Origin: CAYRNY01 sp964425755
GTDB taxonomy: Bacteria; Chloroflexota; Anaerolineae; Aggregatilineales; Aggregatilineaceae
Assembly (NCBI GenBank): GCA_964425755.1
Contig: CAYRNY010000014.1
Coordinates: 1-64,000 of the forward strand
Length of the DNA: 64,000 bases
Direction: 5' to 3'
The position numbers and the translations under genes were made by a program. Shown here one piece after another: positions 25,511-34,188 of this stretch. Under the pieces are notes generated by a model, which saw only the letters and a program-made list of their open reading frames with translations, was not told where the DNA came from and made no database searches. Numbering within the stretch: the stretch's first letter is position 1; each line of letters begins with the position of its first letter.

Positions 25511-26101
25511 TTAGGTCTCCTCGATATATCCGTAAAGCCACCAGAATTCAGTTTGTGGATACACGGCTTTGAGGCGTTCGTCGGTGATGAACTCACCTTG
25601 CTCGAACAGGCGGCGCAAGCGCTCATCGACCTGTGCTCGACGTGTTTTAAGGGCTTCTGGCAGCACGTTCTCTTCGGCAGCTTTATCCTGCAAATGCTGG
25701 ATCATGATCCGTTTTTCGGCATGAATCGGATAGTTTTCCGCGCAATCCCGCATATTCTGGGGGCACTCGTCAAGATACAGGCCCAGCGCGTTAAGCCGCG
25801 CGTTTAGCTCCTTGCGGAGCTTGTTTTCGTAATGTACCGCCCATTTCGAACATTCGGCTTCGAAATTGATATGCGCGTCCTGGACCTGGGCCTGTTGCTC
25901 CGCTGTCAGTTCACTCTCCAGACGGCTTAGACGATAGAGGCGCATCAACAGCCCCCCTAGCGTCAATTGTGGCATATTGCCCCCCAGGTGGCCGTACAAT
26001 TCGTCTTCGTACAGGTACGGCGTCAGGCTGGACGCCATCACGGCCAGGACGTTGACGTCACGATCCAGGTCAAACGCCAGTTTAGGCGAGGTGGTACTCA
26101 T
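25511..26101 (-). CDS. Conserved-looking cytosolic protein, unknown function
   Basis: I do not recognise this 196-residue protein. It is rich in charged residues and largely helical, with no signal peptide or membrane segment. The N-terminal half carries VLAVMASSLTPYLYEDELYGHLGG and LTLGGLLMRLYRL; the middle is a probable coiled coil (LTAEQQAQVQDAHINFEAEC). Three Cys are present (residues about 84, 114 and 119) without a clear metal motif. It ends FWWLYGYIEET. It follows the gene at 26146 by 44 bp, and a terminator closes the pair, so the two are probably co-expressed. Confidence 0.7.
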   Translation of the reverse strand: MSTTSPKLAFDLDRDVNVLAVMASSLTPYLYEDELYGHLGGNMPQLTLGGLLMRLYRLSRLESELTAEQQAQVQDAHINFEAECSKWAVHYENKLRKELNARLNALGLYLDECPQNMRDCAENYPIHAEKRIMIQHLQDKAAEENVLPEALKTRRAQVDERLRRLFEQGEFITDERLKAVYPQTEFWWLYGYIEET

Positions 26102-26145
26102 GAGAATACTCTCTTGTCCAGACTATCCGGACTCAAACCGGGGCG

Positions 26146-26547
26146 TTACTTATAGCGCTTGATCTGCTGGTAGTTTGGATTGCCCTGGATTTCTTTAATC
26201 CGGTCGGCATCTTCTTTGACGTACCATTCGGTGTACTGTTTGCCTGCCGGATCAACATACGAAATCGTGGGGTTGAGAGCTAGAATGTCGCGAAGCCCTA
26301 TGATCAGGAGATCGGTGTTTTCACTTGGTTGTGCGGCCAGCGTGAAGTACGTTTTCGGTTGCCAGGTGATCTCGACCGGCGTGCCACGCCACGTGGCTAC
26401 CATCTGGAACGGCGGTTCAGAATTGACACAATCGAAGTGTAAATCGGTGATGCGACTGCTCCAGAAGGTATGGTTGACGCGTTCTTCGAGCAAATAGGCG
26501 TCGTGTTCCGGTTCCGCGTAAAACCAGGTGCTCGCGTTAGTTGCCAT
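26146..26547 (-). CDS. Small soluble protein, unknown function
   Basis: This 133-residue protein is not recognised. It is acidic to neutral with a mixed alpha/beta pattern, no signal peptide and no membrane segment. Distinctive features are an aromatic-rich N-terminus (STWFYAEPEHDAYLLEERVNH) and a C-terminal half containing YVDPAGKQYTEWYVKEDADR. A strong CAGGAGGCG ribosome-binding site precedes the ATG, so it is very likely translated. It is the first gene of a two-gene leftward unit with the 196-residue protein. Confidence 0.68.
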   Translation of the reverse strand: MATNASTWFYAEPEHDAYLLEERVNHTFWSSRITDLHFDCVNSEPPFQMVATWRGTPVEITWQPKTYFTLAAQPSENTDLLIIGLRDILALNPTISYVDPAGKQYTEWYVKEDADRIKEIQGNPNYQQIKRYK

Positions 26548-26790
26548 AACGTTTTTCGCCTCCTGTAAGCAAAGCCAATAGTGATATCAAGACCGGTTGC
26601 ACGCTTCGTTGTCCAGCCAGGTCACGCCGGAATCCAGTGCAACGCGCGACCGCAGTTATGATAACACTAAACGTCGAACTGGGGCGAACTTTGAACCGAT
26701 CGGGAATGGGCAGAGTAATTGTAGCAGTGCTGGTGGCTTTCTGGATGCGCCAGAGGTGAACCGCTCTCACGCTGCGAGGATACTCCATAC

Positions 26791-27216
26791 ATGTTGTCTG
26801 AATTTGCCTGGTTGGGCGTTTTTGTGAGCGCGGCGGTGTCAACACTTGCGCTCGGTTCGTATATCGTCATGGCGATCCCCTATTTTGACAATTTGCCATA
26901 CCTGCTCGATCTGAAACGCAGTACGACGAAGGCAGTCCTGATTGGCCTGGGAATGTTTGCGTTCTTTTTTATCGTGTTTTATCTCGGCGCGCTGTATCTG
27001 AACGAAGATACCAGCGGGCCGTTGTTGTTATTTGCGGCGTTTGTGGTTGGGCTGCCCGTAAGTCTGTTGTTGGGAACGGAGACGTGGGATCGTCGCAACG
27101 GACACGGTATGAATCTCGTGCCTGCACCGCGCGCGGTGGCGCTGGCGACAGGGATTGGTTTGGCGGAGCTGTCGACGTTTACAGTCGCGTTTATGCTTTT
27201 GCTCCAGCTCGTTTAA
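26791..27216 (+). CDS. Four-helix membrane protein, unknown function
   Basis: This 141-residue protein has four hydrophobic segments with short loops (a helix hairpin at each end). I do not recognise the family. GAGGATA precedes the ATG. It is transcribed alone to the right, divergent from the 26547 gene across a 243-bp spacer and ended by a good bidirectional terminator. The spacer holds a small palindrome (26655-26665) but no convincing promoter. Confidence 0.68.
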   Translation: MLSEFAWLGVFVSAAVSTLALGSYIVMAIPYFDNLPYLLDLKRSTTKAVLIGLGMFAFFFIVFYLGALYLNEDTSGPLLLFAAFVVGLPVSLLLGTETWDRRNGHGMNLVPAPRAVALATGIGLAELSTFTVAFMLLLQLV

Positions 27217-27258
27217 CGCCCTCGGACCCTATGAGGGCCGTGTTGGTGTTGTGCCATT

Positions 27259-27291
27259 GAAAAAGCGCTCATGTTGTCTGAGCGCCTTTTT
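27259..27291. terminator. Bidirectional intrinsic terminator
   Basis: An A5/T5-flanked stem (AGCGCTCA with TGAGCGCC, core 27264-27271 and 27279-27286) lies between convergent genes and has a T run on both strands. Confidence 0.85.
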
Positions 27292-27322
27292 CGATCGTTA
27301 TGAATTGCCCGTGCAGGTACTG

Positions 27323-27751
27323 TTATTGCTCTGGCCAGATTTCCTCGACTCCGCTGTGCTGGATCGTCAAGCGTTCTTCGATCAGTTCGTCACGCCCGGT
27401 ATCGAAGTCTGAGAAGGCAATCTGGCTGATCCATGCACCCTTATAGACCCAGCGCCGTGTTTCGACGTTTTCATCCATCGCGACGATCGCCAGTTCGCGC
27501 GTGACACTACGTGTCGGGTTAGCCAGCGTTTCGCGCGTCCACCGGTTGAAGGGCAGGTCAGGGTCGCGCTGCACCATCTTGGTGATCGTCAGTGGATGGT
27601 GAACCAGTTTCTTGCTTTCCAGGTCTACGCTGCGCACGTGAATGCCGCTGACGCCGAAAATGCCACTCGCGACTTCGCCGTCAATCTCAACCCGGAATTC
27701 ATTGGTAGAGAGACTATCAACGGCGTGAATGCCGGTCCTTTCCTCGGTCAT
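27323..27751 (-). CDS. T4 gp19-like phage tail-tube family protein (orphan)
   Basis: This 142-residue protein fits the gp19/tail-tube fold of phage tails and contractile injection systems. It has an N-terminal strand NEFRVEIDGEVASGIFGVSGI, the ITKMVQRDPDLPFNRWTRETL element matching the family ITLKRG-x-LWDWI segment, and a C-terminal strand series ending DELIEERLTIQHSGVEEI. These proteins stack as hexamers to form a needle tube. The Lys-Pro-Gly loop common in the family is replaced by LVHHP. A strong AAGGAGAG site precedes the ATG at 27751. No sheath, baseplate, spike or phage gene is nearby, so it is isolated. It sits between a DUF4870 gene and a bidirectional terminator. Structural homology is by eye. 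Confidence 0.72.
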   Translation of the reverse strand: MTEERTGIHAVDSLSTNEFRVEIDGEVASGIFGVSGIHVRSVDLESKKLVHHPLTITKMVQRDPDLPFNRWTRETLANPTRSVTRELAIVAMDENVETRRWVYKGAWISQIAFSDFDTGRDELIEERLTIQHSGVEEIWPEQ

Positions 27752-27783
27752 GTTCACTCTCCTTGTTTGGGGTGTTTCGCCCC

Positions 27784-27789
27784 AGTATA
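27784..27789 (-). promoter_or_regulatory. Candidate -10 box for the tail-tube-like gene
   Basis: TATACT on the minus strand lies 32 bases before the ATG. The -35 region falls in the T-tract of the upstream terminator and is not convincing. Confidence 0.3.
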
Positions 27790-27804
27790 CACCAGCGCGG
27801 GCCG

Positions 27805-27845
27805 ATAAAAAAAGAGAACGCGCCGCCGGATGTGGCCGCGCGTAG
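27805..27845 (-). terminator. Terminator after the DUF4870 gene
   Basis: On the minus strand a GC-rich hairpin (ACGCGC with GCGCGT plus internal pairs) is followed by a T-rich tail, directly downstream of the stop at 27877. Confidence 0.7.
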
Positions 27846-27876
27846 CGTGCGGGTAGGTGGTGCGGAACGGGTGAGG

Positions 27877-28647
27877 CTAGCTGCTGTACATCTGGCTTTC
27901 GACCCAGCGTGCAATATATGGGATGCGGTAGTTGCGACCTTTCCAGGTATCGAACATCGCGATCACCGAGTAGATCACCATCCCCAGCGGCATCGCCAGC
28001 GAGATGACCATCAGCAGCACCCAGGCGATCACCGTTAGCACGGCCAGAACCAGCCCTAGCAGGAACACGATCAACAGCGGGATCGATACCATCAACAGGA
28101 TAAATGCGACGATGGTTCCTACGGTGACCACGGCCAGGAATCCGATGGTGCCAACCAGTTGAAGCGTGAAGGCCTGCAAGGCGTGGAACGCAACGAATTC
28201 TGAGCGTTTGCGAAACGCGAAGTAGATCATCAGCGGCGCGAACATGGTCAGTAGCACAAGCAAACCGCCGCTGGGCAGCGCGAACAGGGCGGTGATCAAT
28301 GTGCTGGCGTGTGCCAATGTCGCCCACTTACGCTCGTTCTGGTCTACCTCGACCGGGTCGAACATCCGCTTTGGTTTAGGTGGCATGATCACGCCGGAGG
28401 GTGGTTCCTGGGTCGCGTGTGGGGGTTCTTCAAGCCGCGCGCGCCCGGTACCATAATAGCGTGCTTCGTATTCTTGAACGATATCATCGTCCGGTGCATC
28501 ACTGCCGAGTCGCTGGCGAATGTCGCTGACAGCATCCCGAATCTGCGAGGGGATGGGTTCGCCATCGCCCTGGACATTTTGATCGCCGCCGGGCGTTTCA
28601 GTGTCGGAGGTTGGTCGGTGTCCTTCAATCCAGTCGCGCTCATCCAT
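27877..28647 (-). CDS. DUF4870 (Tic20-like) membrane protein
   Basis: This 256-residue protein has an acidic, disordered N-terminal region (about 1-85, rich in Asp/Glu/Gly/Pro) and then four or five membrane helices. The pattern ERKWATLAHASTLI ... FRKRSEFVAFHALQAF ... and a final Trp-Lys-Gly-Arg segment is characteristic of DUF4870. The function of the family is unknown. AGGAG precedes the ATG. It is closed by its own terminator, so the tail-tube-like gene that follows is probably a separate unit. Confidence 0.82.
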   Translation of the reverse strand: MDERDWIEGHRPTSDTETPGGDQNVQGDGEPIPSQIRDAVSDIRQRLGSDAPDDDIVQEYEARYYGTGRARLEEPPHATQEPPSGVIMPPKPKRMFDPVEVDQNERKWATLAHASTLITALFALPSGGLLVLLTMFAPLMIYFAFRKRSEFVAFHALQAFTLQLVGTIGFLAVVTVGTIVAFILLMVSIPLLIVFLLGLVLAVLTVIAWVLLMVISLAMPLGMVIYSVIAMFDTWKGRNYRIPYIARWVESQMYSS

Positions 28648-28782
28648 AGGGTGCTCCTAGGTTGGTACGTTGTCCAAGCCGCTGCTATGCTACGGTGTAT
28701 TGTTTTATCACGTTTCATTCACCTATACGCACCCTGGCAGCAGAAGGTTGCAGTTTGCCCCCAAAAAATCTCGGAATTACGA

Positions 28783-28788
28783 TATACT
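28783..28788 (+). promoter_or_regulatory. Candidate -10 box upstream of the small membrane protein
   Basis: TATACT lies 24 bases before the ATG at 28812, with no good -35. It would drive the small membrane protein and the two GT39-like genes. Confidence 0.35.
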
Positions 28789-28811
28789 GACTCGCCGAAA
28801 GGAGCAGGGTG

Positions 28812-29036
28812 ATGTTCAATCGGTGGCTGAGTGACGATTTCACGCTGAGCAAGCGGCACCTGGGAGTGTTGATGATCGTGGTCGGTGTCATGCTGGCCTG
28901 GGGAATGCTGGCGCTCGAGTTGGTGAGTTCAAGCGTGCCGGGACTGGGTGCGATGCAGTGGATGGGGATAGTTGGCGGTGGCGGCAGCGTGGTGATTGGG
29001 GTGACGTTGCTGCCGCTGGGTGATCAGGCAGCGTGA
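28812..29036 (+). CDS. Two-helix small membrane protein
   Basis: This 74-residue protein has a short basic N-terminus (KRH) and two hydrophobic helices joined by a Gly/Ser/Met-rich loop. I do not recognise it. An AAAGGAG site lies 7 bases before the ATG at 28812; a GTG at 28809 is too close to it. Its stop overlaps the GTG start of the next gene by 4 bases, so it is translationally coupled to the GT39-like protein and may be an accessory subunit of it. That link is inference from gene order. Confidence 0.68.
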   Translation: MFNRWLSDDFTLSKRHLGVLMIVVGVMLAWGMLALELVSSSVPGLGAMQWMGIVGGGGSVVIGVTLLPLGDQAA

Positions 29037-30961
29037 GGGGGACACCTGTGGGCCGTGAAACTCGCCAGAACGTTGATGTCGCGGTGTGGTTGCGACGCAG
29101 CAGCGCGGCGCTGTTCGCGCTGGCGTTTGTGTTGTTGCTTGCGCACCTCGCCTTGTACGGTCATTATGCCGTCGGCTTAATGCGATTCCCGTTCGATTAT
29201 GACCAGGGCGAGGGCTTCGAACTGGTCGATACGATCATGTTCAGCAAGGGTGACTGGCCTTACCGGGATGTCGAAACGTACCCATTTTATGCCAGTAACT
29301 ACCCGCCGCTGTTTCATGTTATCCTGGTGCCGTTTGTGTGGGTTTTCGGTGAAGCATACTGGTATGGGCGGCTGGTTGGCTTTTTGGGGACGTTGATCAC
29401 AGCGGCGACGGTCGGCTCCATTGTTGGCCGCGAAGGGCATGATCGCCGAGTCGCGGTGCTGTCCGGCCTGGCATTTCTGGCGTCGAACTACGTGTACCAT
29501 GTCGGGCCTTTGTTCCGGCAGCACATGACGATGGTGATGTTCGAGACGTTGGCCGTGGCTGTCCTGGCACATGCGGGCGCGATTCCGGGGCACAGCCGCC
29601 GCCGCGGCATGATCGCGTTAGGGATGGCGCTGTTACTCGCGGCAGGGTTTACGAAGCAGCTTGCGCTGGCGACCGTCGGCGCCGTGTTCGTGTTCCTGTT
29701 TCTGCGCAACCCGCGCCGCAGCCTAGCGTGGGGGGTGTTGTTTGCAGTCGCAACGGGCCTGTTATTCTTCTGGATCAATCTGGCGACCGATGGGGCATGG
29801 TGGACCAATATCATCGCGGCAAACGTCAACGACTACTATCCGGGCCAGTTGTGGGGGCTGTTCAGGCAGTGGCTGCGGCTGCATGGCGTGCTGATCGTGT
29901 TGGCGGCGCTATATGTGGCCTACGAGCTATACTTCACGCGGCTGTCAATCTATAGCGTGTGGTGGGTCTTCGCGGTGGCAAATACCACGCTTTCGGGCAA
30001 ATGGGGCGCGGGCGATAGCTATTTCGCGACTGCAATCGCGGCAACGTGCGTGCTGTCGGGGATGTTGGCGGCCCGTGCGTTACGCGGTACATGGGCATTT
30101 GCAGACAACTACATTACGCGCGCGCTGCGTTTGAAGACGCTGTTTGAAGCGCGCCGGGAGGCGATCGCGCGTGCGGCGGTGCTGGGAGTGCCGCTGATTT
30201 ACCTGGCCTACGGCCTGAGCGTGATCAAACTGCCGACGGAAGGTGCGCTCTTCGGGCCGGTGGCAGACGCGCTGGGGCTTGAGTCTACCTACGGCGAGCG
30301 TTACGCATTTTACGATGCAGCCGGAGCCGTACAGGGCTACGCCACGCTAGGGCATGTTCCCACGCAGCAGGATATCGATAACGGTTGGCTTATCGTGGAT
30401 ATTGTACGCCAGGGGGAACGGCCCGCGATGAGCGAGGAAGCGGGCTTCAGCCTGCGTGCCGGCAAAGACGTGGTTACGAATCCCACGCAGTTGAAGAATT
30501 TGTACGAAAACGGCCTGTTCGATCCCGCGAATCTCGTCGCGGCAATCGAGGCGCACGCGTTTAACGTGCTGGTTTTCCGGGCCGAGTTTTACCCGCCGCC
30601 GGTGCTGGACGCGGCGTACCGCGCGTATTATCCGGCGCAGGCGATCACGATGAACGGGTTTGCATACGCCATCTGGCGGCCCGGCCCGGCACGAGCGGTG
30701 CGGCAGGATGTCGCGGCGCTGTTCGAAGCGCACGCGCCGGATGTAACGCTGAGCGTCACCTCTGCGCTGCCGCCGGACCAGGCTGCTGCATGGCTCGATC
30801 ACACGGCTGCTTATCATAGGTGGGAGGGGGCCAATGTCCAACTGCCGGTGGCGACTGATTGTCAGGTCCGGCAATACCAGCGCGGGGAGCTAGCCATGCT
30901 GGTGCAAATATGTGGGACGGAAACCGGAAGCAACATCCGGTTGGAGATTGTAGAGATGTAA
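29033..30961 (+). CDS. GT39-like integral membrane glycosyltransferase candidate
   Basis: This 642-residue protein has about 10-11 membrane helices and a soluble C-terminal region of about 200 residues. The first extracytoplasmic loop contains FDYDQGEGFELVDTIMF with an acidic catalytic-type pair, then YASNYPPLFHV, a Tyr-Pro-Pro motif common in the PMT_2 (GT39) group. Such enzymes transfer sugars from polyprenyl-phosphate donors at the outer face of the membrane. It starts at GTG overlapping the previous stop, and its stop is 1 bp before the ATG of a second, distantly related protein, suggesting a coupled trio. Substrates are unknown. Confidence 0.75.
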   Translation: MRGTPVGRETRQNVDVAVWLRRSSAALFALAFVLLLAHLALYGHYAVGLMRFPFDYDQGEGFELVDTIMFSKGDWPYRDVETYPFYASNYPPLFHVILVPFVWVFGEAYWYGRLVGFLGTLITAATVGSIVGREGHDRRVAVLSGLAFLASNYVYHVGPLFRQHMTMVMFETLAVAVLAHAGAIPGHSRRRGMIALGMALLLAAGFTKQLALATVGAVFVFLFLRNPRRSLAWGVLFAVATGLLFFWINLATDGAWWTNIIAANVNDYYPGQLWGLFRQWLRLHGVLIVLAALYVAYELYFTRLSIYSVWWVFAVANTTLSGKWGAGDSYFATAIAATCVLSGMLAARALRGTWAFADNYITRALRLKTLFEARREAIARAAVLGVPLIYLAYGLSVIKLPTEGALFGPVADALGLESTYGERYAFYDAAGAVQGYATLGHVPTQQDIDNGWLIVDIVRQGERPAMSEEAGFSLRAGKDVVTNPTQLKNLYENGLFDPANLVAAIEAHAFNVLVFRAEFYPPPVLDAAYRAYYPAQAITMNGFAYAIWRPGPARAVRQDVAALFEAHAPDVTLSVTSALPPDQAAAWLDHTAAYHRWEGANVQLPVATDCQVRQYQRGELAMLVQICGTETGSNIRLEIVEM

Positions 30962-30962
30962 C

Positions 30963-32903
30963 ATGAGGACGCGCGGTTCATCGTATTGGACAGTCCTGAT
31001 TTCCGCGTTGGTTCTGCTGTTGATTGCCGCCTGGATCGCCGGTCAATGGCCGGCGCGCGGTTTCTGGTATGATGAGACGGTCAACGCTTATTTCGCCGAG
31101 CGTGGCTTGGGTGCTATCTGGGAATGGTGCGCGCGCATCGATAACCAGATGCCGCTGGATTTTGTGCTACGCATGGTGTGGGGAAGTCTCGCGGGCACGA
31201 GCGAGTTCGCGTTGCGTGCCTATTCTGTCGAGTTTGCGCTGTTGAGTGTGGCCGGCGTGATCGCGTTAGGCTGGCGTGTCGGGCGTACAGCGTTCGCGGG
31301 CTGGATCGCTGGCGGTGCATATGCCCTGACGCAGGGCTTTTTGTATGCCGCGTTCGAGGTGCGTCCCTACGCGCTCGCGCTGGCGTTTTATGCGTGGTCG
31401 AGTGTCGTGTTGTGGGAGCTGTGGACCCGGTATGCTGGCGCAAGACGTCCACTGGACCGGCGTTACGTGCTTTTGCTGGGGCTGTATTGGGTGCTCGCGT
31501 TAGGCACGATCTACACGCATTACACCGGCATGCTGGCGCTAGGGGCACATGGCGCGTTCGTCGGGATCACGACGTTGCGTCGTGGCACGCGCCGCCAGTG
31601 GACGATCCTCGCCCATCTCGCGCTAGGGCTGGTGATTGGTTACGCGCCCTGGCTGGTAGCGTTGGCTGGACGTGACATCCGCGCGGGGACGGCATACGAA
31701 GCGCGGATCGGACCGGTTCAGGCATTGGAAACCTATGTCACGTTTTTTGCGCATGGACAGCGTAATCTGATCTCCGGCACGCCACCATATGCATGGGTAG
31801 CGGCGTTTTTAGTGCTGGTTGGTGGTGTGCTTGCATTTGTGCTGAACCAGCGGCGGCCTGAACGCATGCGTGGGGCGTGGTTCGCGCTTTGCATGACGTT
31901 GATGCCCCTGGCCGGGTTGCTGGTGATGGTTTATGCGGTGCAGGCGAAACTTTCCGGGCGGCACGGATGGCCGGTCTGGATCGGGGCGGCGTTGTTGGTC
32001 AGCGCCGGGATCGCGGCGCTGGATCGGTTACGCTACTCGCGTTGGGTGGCGTCGACGGTGGCATTGCTGATTGTGTGGTTGCCGGGGCAGGTCGATCTGC
32101 CGCTGACGTACAACAGCTACTTGCGCGAGGCGTTCGCCTATATCAACGCACACGCCAGTCCGGGCGATGTGCTTGTGCTGCGCGACGGGACGCTATTTCC
32201 TGCGGCAGAGTATTACGAGGTGCAGGTTCCCTGGGTGGGCCTGCCGCCGGAGAGAATCACTGATGTGAACCGCTTCTTGTTCATCGATGAAGCACTGCAC
32301 CACATGGACGAGATGTTCCGGGCGCACGATGCACAGCGGGTGTGGGTGCTGACCTGGCAGGGCCAGATCATGGACCCGCAGAACCTCATCAATGGCATAC
32401 TGGAACTTATTGGTGATCCGCAACCCCTGGAAGATGCTTACGGCTTCGGGGATGTTTCACTGTTGTTGTATGAGTTGCATGATATGCCGGCGACTCTGCG
32501 GTCACGGATCGAAAGCATGACTCCCATCGTTGAAACCCCGCATGGTGGCCCAGTGTTTTATGGTGGGTACGTGTTGAATGACGCGCCGGTTCCGCACGGC
32601 GGCATCGTTCTGGTCCACACCTGGTGGCAGCGCGGCGCGGTTGTGATGCCTGAGATGCGGGTCAGCGTGCGCTTGTACGATACAGCGGGGCGTTTCTACG
32701 CCCAATACGACCAGCCACCGGTCAGCCCTTCCTTTGGGCAGGAGAACTGGCAGCCCGGCGCGTTGGTGTTGAGCCGGTTTGCCTTGTGGGTTCCGCCGGA
32801 TATGCCAGCCGGTCCGGCCGAAGTCAAGCTGGTGATCTATCACATGCACGGGCTGTTTGAGCCGCTCACCGTACCGGTGGGGCTGTTCGACGTGCGCGAT
32901 TGA
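30963..32903 (+). CDS. GT39-like integral membrane glycosyltransferase candidate
   Basis: This 646-residue protein has about 10-12 helices. Loop 1 contains FWYDETVNAYFAERG (an acidic pair as in PMT/ArnT enzymes) and then NQMPLDFVLRMVWGSLAGTSEFALRAYS. A soluble domain of about 250 residues follows the last helix. It is related in plan, but not closely in sequence, to the previous gene and follows it by 1 bp. Together with the glycan operon at 13-22 kb it suggests heavy investment in surface glycosylation. Donor and acceptor are unknown. Confidence 0.75.
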   Translation: MRTRGSSYWTVLISALVLLLIAAWIAGQWPARGFWYDETVNAYFAERGLGAIWEWCARIDNQMPLDFVLRMVWGSLAGTSEFALRAYSVEFALLSVAGVIALGWRVGRTAFAGWIAGGAYALTQGFLYAAFEVRPYALALAFYAWSSVVLWELWTRYAGARRPLDRRYVLLLGLYWVLALGTIYTHYTGMLALGAHGAFVGITTLRRGTRRQWTILAHLALGLVIGYAPWLVALAGRDIRAGTAYEARIGPVQALETYVTFFAHGQRNLISGTPPYAWVAAFLVLVGGVLAFVLNQRRPERMRGAWFALCMTLMPLAGLLVMVYAVQAKLSGRHGWPVWIGAALLVSAGIAALDRLRYSRWVASTVALLIVWLPGQVDLPLTYNSYLREAFAYINAHASPGDVLVLRDGTLFPAAEYYEVQVPWVGLPPERITDVNRFLFIDEALHHMDEMFRAHDAQRVWVLTWQGQIMDPQNLINGILELIGDPQPLEDAYGFGDVSLLLYELHDMPATLRSRIESMTPIVETPHGGPVFYGGYVLNDAPVPHGGIVLVHTWWQRGAVVMPEMRVSVRLYDTAGRFYAQYDQPPVSPSFGQENWQPGALVLSRFALWVPPDMPAGPAEVKLVIYHMHGLFEPLTVPVGLFDVRD

Positions 32904-32944
32904 GGCCCGCTTCACATGGCTGTGATCAGCAACAAGCGGGCCTC
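32902..32944. terminator. Long hairpin between convergent genes
   Basis: A perfect 11-bp stem (32902-32912 with 32934-32944) starts at the stop codon of the rightward gene and encloses a smaller stem. No T-tract follows on either strand, so it may act as a 3'-end stabilising hairpin rather than a classical terminator. Confidence 0.45.
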
Positions 32945-32987
32945 TGATGGGTGCGTTCAGGGTTGGGAAAAGCTTGTGTTCTATAGG

Positions 32988-34043
32988 TTACGAACGGCGG
33001 ACGAAGACGAACGCCCCCACGATGCCCAGGACCGCGCCGAGAACGATCGCGATGACGGGAATCGTTGTGCCGTAAAGTTGGATAGCGTCCTTTGCCTCTT
33101 GCGCATCCTGTTTGGCTTCTTCCACCGACTCGTCAGTGCCCCAGTAGGTGAAATCCGACACGGTCACGCGCAGATTGCCGCGTTGTTCTTCAGGCAGCGC
33201 CGCCAACGGGGAATCGGCGATTACCTCTTCGGAAAGGCCGACGGTGCGCAGTTCGTGCTTGCGCGTGTCGATCAAGACGCCCGTTTCCGGCTCAATCCAG
33301 TATTCACCTTCGTAGGCGTAGTAGTATTGCAGTGGTACCGTGTCGCCTTCCAGATTGTCGAGCAGTCTCGGCAACACCGTCATGACCATCGCCGGTAGCT
33401 CGGTTTCGGGTTGTTCCAGCAACGCGGCAAAATCGTCTTTGGGCAACCCCGCCGGCAGACCCAATGTGGCAACGTGATCCGGGTGGATCGGTTTTGCTTC
33501 GCCGGATGACGTGTAATAGTACGTTGTTATGCCCGTGCGTTCATGTTCGACTTCACCGTTATATTCCAGTGGCACGATCTCGCGATAATCATCGGACCAG
33601 CCGTCATAGTCGGTTTTTTCGGTGTCGATGGGCCAGCCCAGTACCAGCCCGGCACGGTCCCAGAATCCTTCATTCTCGGACCATGCTGCCGGATAGTCAT
33701 TCACTACTTTCATTGACTTGCGGTCGATCGCGTAGTGCTTGACGAACTGCTGCAAGACCTGGTCTCCGCTGGACATGACCTGTTCTTCTCGGACCAGCGC
33801 GACATCGCCATCGACGGCGCTTGTTTCGAAATGACGTTCGAGACCGATCGGCATTTCAGGCAGGAACTGGAACGTTGACGGATCAAACATTACCGTCATT
33901 GTTCCCTCGTACATGCGGGTGGTGTCCACGTCTTCCGGGAACTGCTTCATACCCGGGACGACCACCAGCATCAACACCAATCCCACGGCGATCAGGATGA
34001 TCCCCAGGACGAACAATATGCCACCTGCTAATTTGCGATTCAT
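32988..34043 (-). CDS. DUF3068 (PorA-like) membrane protein
   Basis: This 351-residue protein has an N-terminal membrane helix (about 6-30), a large extracytoplasmic region and a C-terminal helix followed by a basic tail (FVFVRRS). The start KLAGGILFVLGIILIAVGLVLML and the interior motif ETGVLIDTRKHEL are characteristic of the DUF3068/porin PorA family. These proteins are annotated in actinobacteria and related groups, and their function is poorly defined. I chose the ATG at 34043 because GGAGAGGTGAG precedes it; the frame stays open upstream without a signal peptide. It is probably monocistronic. A porin role should not be assumed from the family name. Confidence 0.75.
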   Translation of the reverse strand: MNRKLAGGILFVLGIILIAVGLVLMLVVVPGMKQFPEDVDTTRMYEGTMTVMFDPSTFQFLPEMPIGLERHFETSAVDGDVALVREEQVMSSGDQVLQQFVKHYAIDRKSMKVVNDYPAAWSENEGFWDRAGLVLGWPIDTEKTDYDGWSDDYREIVPLEYNGEVEHERTGITTYYYTSSGEAKPIHPDHVATLGLPAGLPKDDFAALLEQPETELPAMVMTVLPRLLDNLEGDTVPLQYYYAYEGEYWIEPETGVLIDTRKHELRTVGLSEEVIADSPLAALPEEQRGNLRVTVSDFTYWGTDESVEEAKQDAQEAKDAIQLYGTTIPVIAIVLGAVLGIVGAFVFVRRS

Positions 34044-34188
34044 GGGCTCACCTCTCCAGGATATGCAAAATATTGTCGTTTTATGGTAAGTCAGATGCTC
34101 ACAAAATACGTTTGCTATAACCCTGAACGCAGCAAAAAGATACAACGCTTAAATGTAGTATATGCACAGCGTGATCGGAAAAACAACG

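Noticed and set aside
26655..26665. Operator palindrome GTTAT-G-ATAAC in a divergent spacer
   Set aside because: Arms of only 5 bases and no adjacent promoter on either side; likely chance.
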